Shown here piece after piece: positions 24,571-35,900 of a DNA stretch of 64,000 nt. This DNA comes from Luidia sarsii. Taxonomy: Eukaryota > Echinodermata > Asteroidea > Paxillosida > Luidiidae. The stretch spans positions 1,975,045-2,039,044 of the forward strand of contig OX465103.1 of the NCBI GenBank assembly GCA_949987565.1, in the 5' to 3' direction. Within the stretch, counting starts at the first letter, position 1. Every line of letters starts with the position of its first letter. Below the pieces are notes generated by a model. It had not been told where the DNA came from, did not search any database, and saw only the letters and a list, made by a program, of their open reading frames with translations. The translations under genes and the position numbers were made by a program.

Positions 24571-25930
24571 TCCTCCCCATCCTCCCCATCCTCCCCATCC
24601 TCCCCATCCTCCCCATCCTCCCCATCCTCCCCATCCTCCCCATCCTCCCCATCCTCCCCATCCTCCCCATCCTCCCCATCCTCCCCATCCTCCCCATCCT
24701 CACCATCCTCCCCATCCTCCCCATCCTCCCCATCCTCCCCATCCTCTCCACCCTCCCCATCCTCCCCATCCTCCCCATCCTCCCCATCCTCCCCATCCTC
24801 CCCATCCTCACCATCCTCCCCATCCTCCCCATCCTCCCCATCCTCCCCATCCTCCTCATCCTCCCCATCCTCCCCATCCTCCCCATCCTCCCCATCCTCC
24901 CCATCCTCCCCATCCTCAATTCTCCCCATCCTCCCCATCCTCCCCATCCTCCCCATCCTCCCCATCCTCCCCGTCCTTCTCGTCCTCCCCATCTTCCTCA
25001 TCCTCCTCATCCTCCTCACCCTCGTCCTTCCCTCCTCCTCATCCCACGCCCCCCTTCCTCCCATTCTTCCTCATCCTCCTCATCCTCCCCATCCTCCTCA
25101 TCCTCCTCACCCTCGTCCTTCCCTCCTCCTCATCACACTTCCTCCCATTCTTCCTCATCCTCCTCATCGTCCTCATCCTCCCCATCCTTCCCACCCCCTC
25201 ATCTTCTTCCTCCTCATCCTCCCCATCCTTCCCATCCCCCTCATCTTCTTCCTCCTCATCCTCCCCATCCTCCTCACCCTCCTCCCCCTCCCCCTCCCCC
25301 TCCCCATCCTCCTTATCCCCCTACTCCCCATCCTCCCCATCCTCCCCATCCTCCCCATCCTCCCCGTCCTTCTCGTCCTCCCCATCCTCCCCATCCTCTC
25401 CATCTTCCTCATCCTCCTCATCCTCCTCACCCTCGTCCTTCCCTCCTCCTCATCCCACGCCCCCCCCCCTTCCTCCCATTCTTCCTCATCCTCCTCATCC
25501 TCCCCATCCTCCTCATCCTCCTCACCCTCGTCCTTCCCTCCTCCTCATCACACTTCCTCCCATTCTTCCTCATCCTCCTCATCGTCCTCATCCTCCCCAT
25601 CCTTCCCACCCCCTCATCTTCTTCCTCCTCATCCTCCCCATCCTTCCCATCCCCCTCATCTTCTTCCTCCTCATCCTCCCCATCCTCCTCACCCTCCTCC
25701 CCCTCCCCCTCCCCCTCCCCATCCTCCTTATCCCCCTACTCCCCATCCTCCCCATCCTCCTCACCCTCCTCCCCTCACCCCCCTCCTCCTCATCCTCCCC
25801 ATCCTCCTCATCCCCCTTCCTTCCCATCTTCCGCATCCTCCCCATCCTCCCCATCCTCCCCATCCTCATCCTCACCACCTCATTATCTTGTTTATCTTCT
25901 TCCTCCTCCTCCTCCCCTACCCATCCTAAT
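24571..25930. repeat. CATCCTCCC 9-bp minisatellite with duplicated block
   Basis: About 1.36 kb of CATCCTCCC nonamers and variants. The variant-rich right half contains a tandem duplication: landmarks such as ATCCCACGCC (25041 and 25452) and TTATCCCCCTACT (25313 and 25728) recur 411-415 bases apart over more than 300 bases. A 9-base unit equals three codons, so the 480-codon frame is an artefact. Confidence 0.95.
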
Positions 25931-26010
25931 CATCCTCATCATCACCATCATCACCATCATCACCACCACCATCACCATCATTATCATCATCACCACCATC
26001 ATCACCATTA
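25931..26010. repeat. CAT/CAC triplet repeat
   Basis: CATCATCAC-type triplets continuing directly from the minisatellite. Confidence 0.85.
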
Positions 26011-27445
26011 CCACCATCAGCATCTACGCACTCATCAATCATCGATCATACTCATCAATCGGCTGCAATGCAGTTTCTCCACTCAACTTTTACCATCAAC
26101 AAGTCTGGTTTAATTCATAGAAACCGAGACTTATACAGGTACACAGGATAACATTTTGGGCAAAACAATTTGCCCATCACTTGGTCTGTGTATTCCTTCA
26201 GACATGCTGGCAGCATGCAAACGATTGTTTACTAACGCTATCAACCAGGCTGGCCTTCTTTTTTTTCATTGACGAACGATTTTACCACGGATGAGATTCC
26301 GACCAACGCCTTTTATTCTACAATGAATAAGATGAAAGTATCCCAATACAAGCCGAGATTTATTACAAAAGAAGCACCTCGGTTATGTCAGCACCCACGA
26401 CAGGCCCACGAATGACGAGGCGTGACATTCAGGGATACGTCTTGTCGATAGAGGGCGATACAGGATGCCACAATAGCTGCTCCATGGATGGGTGCAGCAC
26501 ACAAAATCCATCCAAGATGGCTCCGCCGAGCTGATTATCATAAAGTGTGTACCCACAACTTATTTTTTAATAAGGGGTCTCTGGAGGCTAATTAACTGCT
26601 ACATTGCAGAACAAGTGAAGCTTAAGACAACCTGGGGGTTCACTCTTCAATTTGGTGTGTAATTTGGACCATATCTGGCTTTAAATGTGGCCCTATTTGG
26701 CTGTGGAAGTGGAGGGGTCCATCCCAAAATCCTTGCAGAAATTCGGCTTGGACGTACGGCTACACATTTTGGGGGTGTTTTATTCTGGGGGTAATTACGA
26801 AAAATCTAATCGGCTAAGAGCACTAAAATTGAAAAGAATCTGAGAGATGAAGGTCCAAACTACAATTTTAAGTATAGCTACAAGAACTGAGAGACTTTTG
26901 AGCGTGGGATAATTGACTTTGAAAGTGAGTGTTATTTAGTACAGTGTTCAATGGGAGCTCTATTTAGTGTTCCGCACCCGAATGCCACCCACCATGCCCG
27001 CAATGCCGCAGCTATGTGTCGGCCGTATTAGGTGCAGGCACCGTTAATCAAAAGTTGTCGATGTTTTATACATAACCCGCATTTTGAGCAGCGTTGGTCA
27101 ATAAAGTCAACTGGTAACATTGTTGGCCAACAGATGCCCAACTGTTGGACTGAAGTATTTGGTCCAAGTCATTCACCAACTCCCCACCCAGACCATGGGT
27201 TGGGCACACGATTATGCCCAATAATTATGATTATCTGGTCGCGATGCGAGCTCGTGTAATTATGTCGTCATAGCAAGCTCTATCTGCCATAGCTCATTTT
27301 GATATCGAGCCCCGTCTTTCCATGTTTTCAGAAGAAAGAAAAAAAGAGTTTTTAGTGTATGTCTTCGAAAGGCGGATACAGATTTCTGGCGAGATGTATT
27401 GTGGGTGAAAAAGTGGCGTGCATGCGTCCTTGTCTCATTTCCCCA
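26011..27445. other. Unique sequence, no gene seen
   Basis: At 27085-27150 degenerate TTGGTCAAT/TTGGCCAAC words recur, similar in type to 12775-12860, suggesting an old repeat. No exons recognised. Confidence 0.45.
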
Positions 27446-27448
27446 CCT

Positions 27449-27476
27449 GTCTCTCTCTCTCTCTCTTTCTCTCCAC

Positions 27477-27508
<32 letters not shown>

Positions 27509-27914
27509 ATCTCTCTCTCTCTCTATCTCTCTCTCTCTCTATCTCTCTCTCTCTATCTCTCTCTCTGTCCACCCCCCCCCCCCCTCTTTCTCTCTCTCTC
27601 TCTTTCTCGCGCGCTTTCTCTTTATGTATCTTACTCTCTCCTCTATCTCTTTCTTTCTTTTTCTTTGTTTCTTTTCTCTCTCCCCACCTCTCTTTCTATC
27701 GCTATACCTCTGTCTCTCTTGTTCTCTATTGTATAGACTCCCCTCTTTACTCTTGACTTTCTCTCCAGCTTCTCTCTCTTTCTCCCTCTCTCTCTCTCTC
27801 CCTCTGTCCCTCTCGTTCTTTCTCCCCTCACTCCCTCCCTCTCTCTCACCCTACCCGTCCCTCTCTCTCCCTCCCCTCCCCCTCTCTCTCTATCTCTCCC
27901 TCTCTCTCTATCTA

Positions 27915-27953
<39 letters not shown>

Positions 27954-28140
27954 CCCTCTCTCTCCCTCCCTCTCTCTCTCTCTCCCTCTATCCATCTCTC
28001 TTTCTCTCTCTGTGTCCCTCTATCTCTCTCCCTCTATCTATCTCTCTTTCTCTCTCTGTCCCTCTATCTCTCTCTCCCTCTCTCTCTCTTTCTCTTTCTC
28101 CCTATATCTCTCTCTCTTCCCCTTTCTCTCTATCTCTCAA
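27449..28140. repeat. Long CT-rich simple repeat
   Basis: About 690 bases of CTCTCT/CTATCT/CCCTCT units with a poly-C at 27571-27584. The 287-codon Ser/Leu frame is an artefact. Confidence 0.95.
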
Positions 28141-29326
28141 AAAATTCAACGCAAGGAGAGAATCCTGTTTACAAAGATACTCCGTGGATACGTGTGTCTG
28201 GAGTGATTTCTCATGAGAGCAGAGATGACACTGGGCCGCTCGTGGACAAAGAGTCCGCCTGACTGACCCACTTGATGCATGACCTATAGATGACCAGTTG
28301 ACCAGTAAGAGGTCATTAAATAGCTGGTTCCTCTGCAAGAGTCTATAGATGTGTGGGCCGATACCTAATTCTCTGGATTTCACAGGGACCCCGTTGTCTT
28401 TCGAGGGATTTGTTATGATAAATTTGATCGTCAAATGTTGTCCTGGGAATTCGAAGTTTGGCAACACTTTGTAAAAGAGCCTCAGACGCTTTGTACGCGA
28501 CGGAGTAGCCTTTCAAACTCAACTAAGAATCGTCTCGAGTGTTCCAGTACTAATTGCAGAGAATGCTGCAGAGAATTTCTCAGTTTACAACGGCGAAAAA
28601 GCTAGGTTGAGAAGAATCTGTTCAAATAAGGTGCATGGGTTTCCGCGTGGATGGCTATGTAGGCCTTTAGTGACTTTCAACAACGGAATTCCAATAATCT
28701 CGCTAAACTCAGATCATTTAGCTTAAGCACAAAGAAACTTCTTACTCAATCAATTGATACGTTTAGACCATAATTCTAGGTTAATGATCCCCTGAGAAAA
28801 GATGTCTTCCAAGCACCCAACAAGAGCAGGGCATAAGAACAAGGTAGTGCTTTAGAGCAGTAAACATCAAATAGAAAATGGGCTAAGTAATCCTATTTCA
28901 ATCCGAGAAATCTGCCCTTTCTTGACGATTGGGCGTCCTATTGAATGTTTAGGGCCCGAGGTGGCAGGCGATAATCTAATAAGTAAATGAGTTGGTGTAT
29001 ATCGCTGACGTGCTGGTCTGGCACTCCGTGGATCCTAAATCTTCCACGGAATGCTTCCAAAGGAGAAACAGGAGAAACCCTTAACACACTTACCTTTTGT
29101 ACACAGGCTAAACTGCCGTCAACCCTTTAGTCACAATAGAGTCAGAGGTAGCCGGAATGGCATCGGAATGAGAGATATTTGCATAGACCTATGCCCGTGT
29201 CTTCGAAGTGCAGTTAATAAAAATCATAGTGACTTCAATCTAACATCATTATAAGAACAAACAAGTGTAAATATCTATTGCTAGCTGATGATCGTTGGCC
29301 GATGGTGCTTCAACAGTTGTGCTGTG
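28141..29326. other. Unique sequence, possible decayed coding region
   Basis: Two overlapping minus-strand frames (about 28240-28530) look less repetitive than the surroundings, but neither matches a family I know and both meet stops. I do not call a gene. Confidence 0.35.
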
Positions 29327-29541
29327 ATAGAACGCAAGGCAGCTCGGTTAGGCCATGTGGTTCGGCAAATCGGTCTGGCAGCTGCTGTAGTGCATGGGAT
29401 GCCAGAGGGATGTCGCCGTTCTGTGGGCCGACCAAAGATGCGATGAGTGGACAACATCCGAGAATGGTCAGGGTGTGATACCAGCGAACTGTAAAGAAGC
29501 AGCACTGGGAAGGCGGGCAGTGGTGGGAGCGGCACCAGTGA
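29327..29541 (+). pseudogene. LINE reverse-transcriptase C-terminal relic
   Basis: One frame reads ARLGHVVRQ, then GCRRSVGRPKMR, a stop, VDNIREWSG and another stop. The series LGHV-R, RR-GRP, (W)DNI-EW is the C-terminal tail typical of many invertebrate non-LTR retrotransposon polyproteins. In-frame stops show it is dead, and only about 70 codons remain. Confidence 0.65.
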
Positions 29542-29653
29542 TTCAAACAGTGTGTAATTTGAGGAGGAGACCACGGTCAAATGCCTCTGTCTATTGTTGC
29601 TATAGCTGCTTACCAACCCATTGGACATGTGGTAACATGCAAACTTAGTGTAG

Positions 29654-29835
29654 TTAGTGGCCTATTACGTTTACCTTCACCAGAGGCTGAACGTCATTTA
29701 GCCTCTGATGACTTGTAGTTAGTGGCCTTGTAGTTAGTGCAAACTTGTAGTTAGTGGCCTATTACTTGTGGCCTATTACTTGTAGTTAGTTAGTGGCCTC
29801 GTACCTCTTCTGACCGACTCCCCGGGATGTTGCTG
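29654..29835. repeat. Local duplications, TAGTTAGTGGCC units
   Basis: TAGTTAGTGGCCT and CTATTACTTGT words are shuffled in tandem. The 50-base segment beginning TATTACGTTTACC (29663) recurs at about 29847. The first copy is cut off right after CTGATGA; the second continues into the hammerhead-like motif. Confidence 0.8.
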
Positions 29836-29883
29836 GATGCAAACCTATTACGTTTACCTTCACCAGAGGCTGAACGTCATTTA

Positions 29884-29924
29884 GCCTCTGATGAAGGTCC
29901 TGCTATAGGATCGAAACGTAAGGC
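29884..29924 (+). ncRNA. Hammerhead-ribozyme-like motif
   Basis: In order: GCCT (stem I), CTGATGA (29888-29894), an extra A, GGTCC-loop-GGATC (stem II), GAAA (29913-29916), CGTA, AGGC (stem I). These are the conserved hammerhead core strands. Stem III would be only ACGU, which is self-complementary and could form only between two molecules, as proposed for small hammerheads in Penelope-like retroelements. The extra A before stem II departs from the consensus, so activity is uncertain. Confidence 0.5.
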
Positions 29925-30385
29925 CACTCACCACAATTTGGCATTCTAAAATAATACTCCAACTGCATGTGCCATCCCAGCTGCATTCTGGAGCCTAGTA
30001 CGTTAACACGCCATCACGAATGGGCAAGAATTATTTCAGGCGGGTTCGAAGTATTCGAAAGGCCCTTTCTTTCTTTTAAATGTACTCATTCCGACTGGTC
30101 CTATTTGATTCCTGCTGATTCGGTCGGACGAGGTCTTTACGTTTGGGCTCAAAATTGCAAGCGCAGATTCCCGACCCCTGCGGCGTCACGCTTTGACTAC
30201 AAATACACCACCCGATTCGACTACCCACCGTCAGTAACAAGCGGGGCCGGTGGTGCAAATACGCCACCGTATTACTGTGGCTGTAATATATTACATTAAC
30301 ATGTAATATATAGCACACGTTAACAAGCGGGGCCAGTATATACTGTCACTGAACAGCACAGCGCCGTGGGGTCGCTCCTGGACGT

Positions 30386-30420
30386 TGACCCCGGGCTCTG
30401 ACCTCGGGCTCTGACCTCAT
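30386..30420 (-). promoter_or_regulatory. Triple TGACC direct repeat, nuclear-receptor-like
   Basis: Three tandem TGACC(C/T)CGGGCTC units with a 13-base period. On the minus strand they give AGGTCA-like half-sites (GAGGTCA in two of three). No adjacent transcript is identified. Confidence 0.35.
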
Positions 30421-30689
30421 CGGCGCGGCATGGTGGCATGGACGTCGACATTCTACACGGGAAAGACCTAGACCGTAAACGCAAGGTTGCATCGTACGCC
30501 TAGACTGTGTGGTTTTAGCCTAAATTCTGCAACTTTCTGTGCTCAATCGTAAGTTGATTTTGATAATGTTATTTGAATTGACACAAAGGCCTAGTAAAAC
30601 GTTTAGTAAAACTAAAACTTAAGTACCAGAAATGAAACAACCAGTAGGCAGTACTGAGTGACTGATATAATTATACTGATACTATAAAT

Positions 30690-31640
30690 ATAATAATTAT
30701 ATATACTACATTACTAGTACTACTACTACTACTAGTACTACTACGGTAGTAGTACAGTACTACTAGTACTAGTACTACTACTACTAGTACTAGTACTAGT
30801 ACTGTAGTAGTAGTACTACTACTACTAGTAGTACTACTACTTAGTACTAGTGTCAGTGATAGTGATACTCACTGAGTGATATACTGATAGTGATACTGAT
30901 ACTAGTGATAGTGATAGTGATACTGTGATAGTGATAATGATAGTGATACTGTGATAGTGATACTGATTAAGTGATAGTGATACTGTGATAGTGATACTGA
31001 TGATAGTGATACTGTGAGTGTGATAGTATTACTAATACTACTACTTACTAGTAGTAGTACTACTACAGTACTAGTACTACTACTAGTAGTACTAGTACTA
31101 CTACTACTTAGTACTAGTAGTAGTACTAGCTACTACTAAGTACTATAGTACTACAGTACTACTACTACAGTACTAGTACTACAGTACTACTACTACTACT
31201 ACAGTACTAGTACTACAGTACTACTACTAATAATTACTAGTACTAGTAGTAGTACTAGTACTACAGTACTAGTACTAGTAATAATTACTAGTAGTACTAC
31301 AGTACTAGTAATGTATCACAGTATCACTATCACTATCACACTTTCACAGTGTCACTATATCAGTCACTATCACTACTACTACTACTACTAGTACTAGTAC
31401 TAGTACAGTAGTAGTAGTACTAGTAGTAGTACTACTACTAGTACTACTGTACTAGTAGTAGTACTATCAGTATCACTTACTATCAGTAGTATGAGTATTA
31501 CTATCCAGTATCACTATCAGTATCAATCATCTGTCACTTATCAGCAACTTTTTAAATTTTTCAGCCATGCTACGATTACGAATACGATACTTGATAGTAG
31601 TACTACTAGTAGTAGTAGTAGTAGTGCAAACTAATATTAA
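30690..31640. repeat. ACT/AGT trinucleotide and GATAGT repeat field
   Basis: Nearly 1 kb of CTA/TAG triplets that switch strand sense repeatedly, with a GATAGT/GATACT hexamer block at about 30885-31030. ACTAGT is self-complementary, so the tract can fold extensively. Confidence 0.93.
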
Positions 31641-32266
31641 TAACGTTTCTTGCACATGGCATCACACAACTAGCTAGATCCATGCCGTACAAATACATGG
31701 TATTTAGAGAATGGTCATTAATAATAATTATTAATATTATGGGCCCGGCAATTCACCCTTTTTTTATCAAATGTTGACATTTTGAGAGTTGGGCGACTGT
31801 AGTCTGTAGTGTAGGGTCCAAGGACAACGGATAACTCTGCACTTGAATTGGGACTTTGAAAAAACAATCCTTCCAAAATCCCCAGATTTCCCCCCAAAAC
31901 CGTCCCACGTGCCCATTGAGGATTCAGTGAGAATCACCGATTCCAATACTGGTCATTGTGTTTTACTCACGTTTGGGAAAAGCATAAATTTCCCCTCAGT
32001 TGACCGAGACGAGCCAAAACTGCAAAACGTGGCCATCTTTGATTTCAAATTGAAACGGTATACTGCACACGTATACACGTAAATCGATGACGTTTTGACA
32101 GTCTGTGTGCACAGTGGGTCCGTGTGCGTGTGTGCGCACGGACCTGCCAAAACTAGTAGTACTGTATGATGTATTACTTACTAGGCCTACTTAGTGCTAC
32201 TATAGTACTTAACTTAGTAGGGTAAAAACTAAAAGCAGGGGTATTCGACCGTTTAAGAAAAGCCAA
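31641..32266. other. AT-rich sequence upstream of the KDZ gene
   Basis: Includes TTAATAATAATTATTAA near 31718. A 79-codon plus frame (31843-32082) has no recognisable domain. The promoter of the KDZ gene may lie here or nearer the start, but no clear TATA or initiator was identified. Confidence 0.4.
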
Positions 32267-32309
32267 AATTCGACCAGCTGTGTAGTTTTTGTATACAGCT
32301 GGTCGAATT
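32267..32309. repeat. Perfect 14-base hairpin
   Basis: AATTCGACCAGCTG (32267-32280) and its exact reverse complement (32296-32309) around a 15-base spacer. GGGG(T)ATTCGACC at about 32239-32250 also pairs with the sequence just past the right arm. Confidence 0.85.
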
Positions 32310-32322
32310 CCCCTCCTGATCT

Positions 32323-32454
32323 CAAGATTCAAACAGCAGCTCCGCAACTGGCAGTCTGGTCCCCTGTACGTACAAGCATGTACGGTATAGCGGCTAGCTG
32401 TGAAGACGTACAGGGGACCAGACTGTCAGTTGCGGAGGTGCTGTTTGAATCTTG
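32323..32454. repeat. 49-base-arm inverted repeat upstream of KDZ gene
   Basis: The arms at 32323-32371 and 32406-32454 are reverse complements with two mismatches, starting CAAGATTCAAACAGCA. The spacer is 34 bases. The right arm runs into a 90-codon open frame (to 32650) that may be remnant coding sequence. Together with the preceding hairpin it forms a clustered foldback region ~500 bases before the first KDZ exon. Confidence 0.85.
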
Positions 32455-32678
32455 CGACGCGAATCGGGAGGATTTTGACAGTTTTTTTTTTGACATTGAC
32501 ACATTTTCGGCCCATGGACAGTTGTTTTTATGTAAGCTACCTTGCCTAGAAATCCTGGGCCAAATGAAGCAGTGTATTTGGAGTTATACGGAACCTGCTG
32601 ATCCCTATGCCGAAGTAAAACAAAAGTGTACGTTACAACTTACACAGTAGCCTATGGAAAAAGGCATGGTTATCTGTT

Positions 32679-32722
32679 ATCTGTGGGGTTCGTAGGGAGA
32701 GCAGCGGATGGAGGACCCCACA
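32679..32722. repeat. Short inverted repeat
   Basis: CTGTGGGGT and ACCCCACAG, a perfect 9-base pair, separated by about 25 bases. Confidence 0.55.
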
Positions 32723-32944
32723 GTTCTGGGAGTAGGATAGGGAATCATGAAAGTCATGGACAATGGTATTTTTGTTCATTTCACAATTGACAATTGATAT
32801 TTTTAATGATTTTAGACTGTGGTAAATATGAGACTCTTACTCAGTCTTAGACATAGTCGTAGTCAGACTGTGCACTTTTCTGTAATGATTCAAATATCCA
32901 AATATTTGCCATAATTATGAAATTTTTAAACCTTGTTTTTGTAG

Positions 32945-35900
32945 ATGCCAAAGCATCGGCCAAACATCATCAAGCACAAAGTCACCGTCATCAGTGCATC
33001 CAAAGGTGGACGATTGAAACGCAACAATGTGCTCTTCAAGGACCTCTTCTCATCAAGCTCAAAGGCCATCAAATCAAAACCACAGGTATTTTGTTTACGT
33101 AGTTCAAAAATGTAATATTTTGTCTTTCATGATGTTTTGCCAGAAAGTGAAACTGAGGACCATAAAGTGTTTCATACAGTTTATTGTAGGATTGATATGC
33201 CTAATTCACATTTGCTCTACGGCTAGAATACAACTGCTGTAAGTACTCGAAATCAAGAGATACTGTGGCAGCCCCAGGGTCGCCCTATGGCGCATCCCTA
33301 TTTTCTGCAGGCCATAGGGATGGCCGTAGAATTATAGCGCTATGTTTTCATTTCTGCGTTCGCCCTAGCAATTAGACTCGCCGTAGAAAGGTACACACAC
33401 ATGTGTATGGTGGCCTTGCGTTTACCATGCGGCTGCAATAATTGCACTGTGGCCTGTCAATAATTATGTTGCACATCCTGCAGGCAGCGCTGGGCCCCCA
33501 CAGGACTCCCATTCGCCCTACGCACGCTATCCGTGCGGGCGAACTGCGACCAGCTTGCGTCTGCCGTGGTATTTGTCAAAAACCTACGGCCGCCGCAGGG
33601 TCGCCTGAACTAAAGGCGACCTTGCTTCATCACTTCAAAAAGCATACGGCAGCTGCAGATTTTCTGTAATTTTTTTGTGACTGCTACAGTATGTACATTG
33701 ACCATGGAAAAACTGCGGCGACCCTATAATTGCTATTGGCCGTACATTTTTTAGAACCTATGCCGGCTGTGGCAAATGTGACTTAGGCATAAGGTGTCTA
33801 TTGTTCTGTCCTGCAAATGATGTACCTTTCAAAAATAAATGTCGCAATTTAAATTAATGTCTCATTTTGCTTGCTAATTTAATTACCTAATGCAGCAGCA
33901 ACAAGAATTGGAAGCACAACCAATGAGCTCCTCCATTGGTTCTTCGAGTACATTTATGGAGGAAGAGCTTGTTAATACAAGGAGTTATGCTACCAGAAAG
34001 GCAAAGCAGTGCGATGCATGGGTAGAGAAGAGGTCTGCCTTTGAGAATGCCTTTCTTGAGAGCAGTGCCCCACATTTACCCTGCATTTCCTGTGGGACAA
34101 CGGATGGTGATGGTGTGCTGTGCCTGGACTGTGGCCCACAAGTTGTCCGCTGCATTGACTGCACAATTAGATGTCACAGCGAAAGTAACCACCTTCACAA
34201 GCCACAACGGATTTTGGTAATAGCAATAATTGCATAGTATACCCATTGAAATTTTGTATCAAAGTCTATTTTCTAATTTTTATAAGATCTTGCTCATATT
34301 GAACTGCATAACTTACAGCATTATATTTACATGTGGGAAAATCTCCATGGCTTAATTTTCTGACCTGGTCAAACACTTATTTGAGAAAAACAATTTGTTA
34401 TGTAAGAAGACTTTACTGTCTTTCATCACCAGGATGGAATTTTGCAGCCCTTCCCTTTGCAGCCAACCTTGAGTGTAAGAGACCACTGCTGTGAATGCCG
34501 GTCCCGAAAGACAATCCAGGTGTTTGATGAACGAGGTAAATTTATCGTTTTAAACTGCTGGCCTAACAGGAGTCATGTTTGATTTGTTGACTGTAATGCT
34601 TGACACAACTGTAAGATTTGGATTAGTTTTCTTGTGACATGTCATCTTAAAGCTTCAAAATACAACAGTTTATTGATTTTGTTCTTTTGATCTGACACTT
34701 ACTTAATCAATAATTTGTCAGGTCAGTGGTATGAAGTTAATGTAAGGGAGGTGATACCCTGCTTGACTTTTTTCACACAATTTTTTTTATCAATTAAGTA
34801 TTGTTTATGTTTTAGGGCGTATTCACAACTGCTGGTTGCTGACATGCTCCTGTGAAGAAGAAAGCGTAACTTTAATTCGTTTAAAGTTATGGCCTGCTAC
34901 CCCAGAGCAACCCAGAGTAGCCTTTCACTTTGAGTTGATGAGCTTGTTACACTTTCTTCTTCTGGAGGGACATATGTCCTTGAAAGCTGGGTGCCAGTCA
35001 TTAGGATGGAGAAATGGACTGCTCTCCCATGAGGTATATAACATGTTTAGTCTAATGCTGGGAAAAAACAACAGAAGAAAAGAGTGATTATGTTTTCCTG
35101 AAAAGCTGCGGTCTTGGACCAATGGCCATTATTTTTCTAAGAATCAATCTTCTGACATGTAGGCCTATTAATTGATGATTTAATCACATGCATTTGAAAT
35201 TGTCTTTGCAGGTAAATTTACTGTACCAAAATTTGGTTGGTGAATGTTCTGCGGAGTACCGCTACTTCCGCCATAGGTGTCACAACCTCAATGCAGTGAT
35301 GGATGAAGACATCAGGTGCCCAGCTTGTCCTAAGGTATCCTCAGCACTTTATAGTTTTGAATTTTATGACTTTTCTTTTTGTTGCCATTTTGTTTTTGTA
35401 TTGTTTTACACATGTGTTTTGATGCTAAGGTTCACTATTCTTTAACAGGAAAATGATGACCTCTTTGTCAGCATGGATGCAAACTTTGGCTTAGTGCGAA
35501 AACGGAGTTCTGGCTGCAGTTATGTTCAGCCTAACTACAAAGAGCTGTTGTTTGCATCGCAGGAGGATGTGGACAACTTTGTCAAGAAATACAATGATAG
35601 CGACATTCCCAATGTGAGATTTATTGCTAGATATTTGCTACTTCTTGTTGATTTTCCCCCTATATTACTGTAGTTTTTTCAAAAGTGACATATCTCTTTA
35701 TAAATTAGATATTCACACTCAGAAACTAAGACGTTATTCCTTGCTTCAACTGAAATCAGATTCAAATATCAGATTTGATTCATTGAGAGTCCTTGTGATG
35801 CTTGAATCATACTTGTTAATCATTTATTTTTATTTTGTGTTCTTCCAGGATTGCAGTCATTTTCAAGCGGGGGATGTGCTCCGTGCTAAAAACAAAACAA

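Noticed and set aside
24487..25929. 480-codon Pro/Ser-rich frame
   Set aside because: The 9-bp CATCCTCCC minisatellite keeps all frames open; no splice or domain evidence.
28102..28530. Possible minus-strand gene fragment (starting MLPNFEFPGQ)
   Set aside because: Two phases look equally coding-like, both meet stops, and neither resembles a known family; the right end runs into CT repeats.
29967..30299. 110-codon plus-strand frame
   Set aside because: No recognised domain, no splice support, and a segment (AACAAGCGGGGCC) duplicated locally, suggesting repeat sequence.
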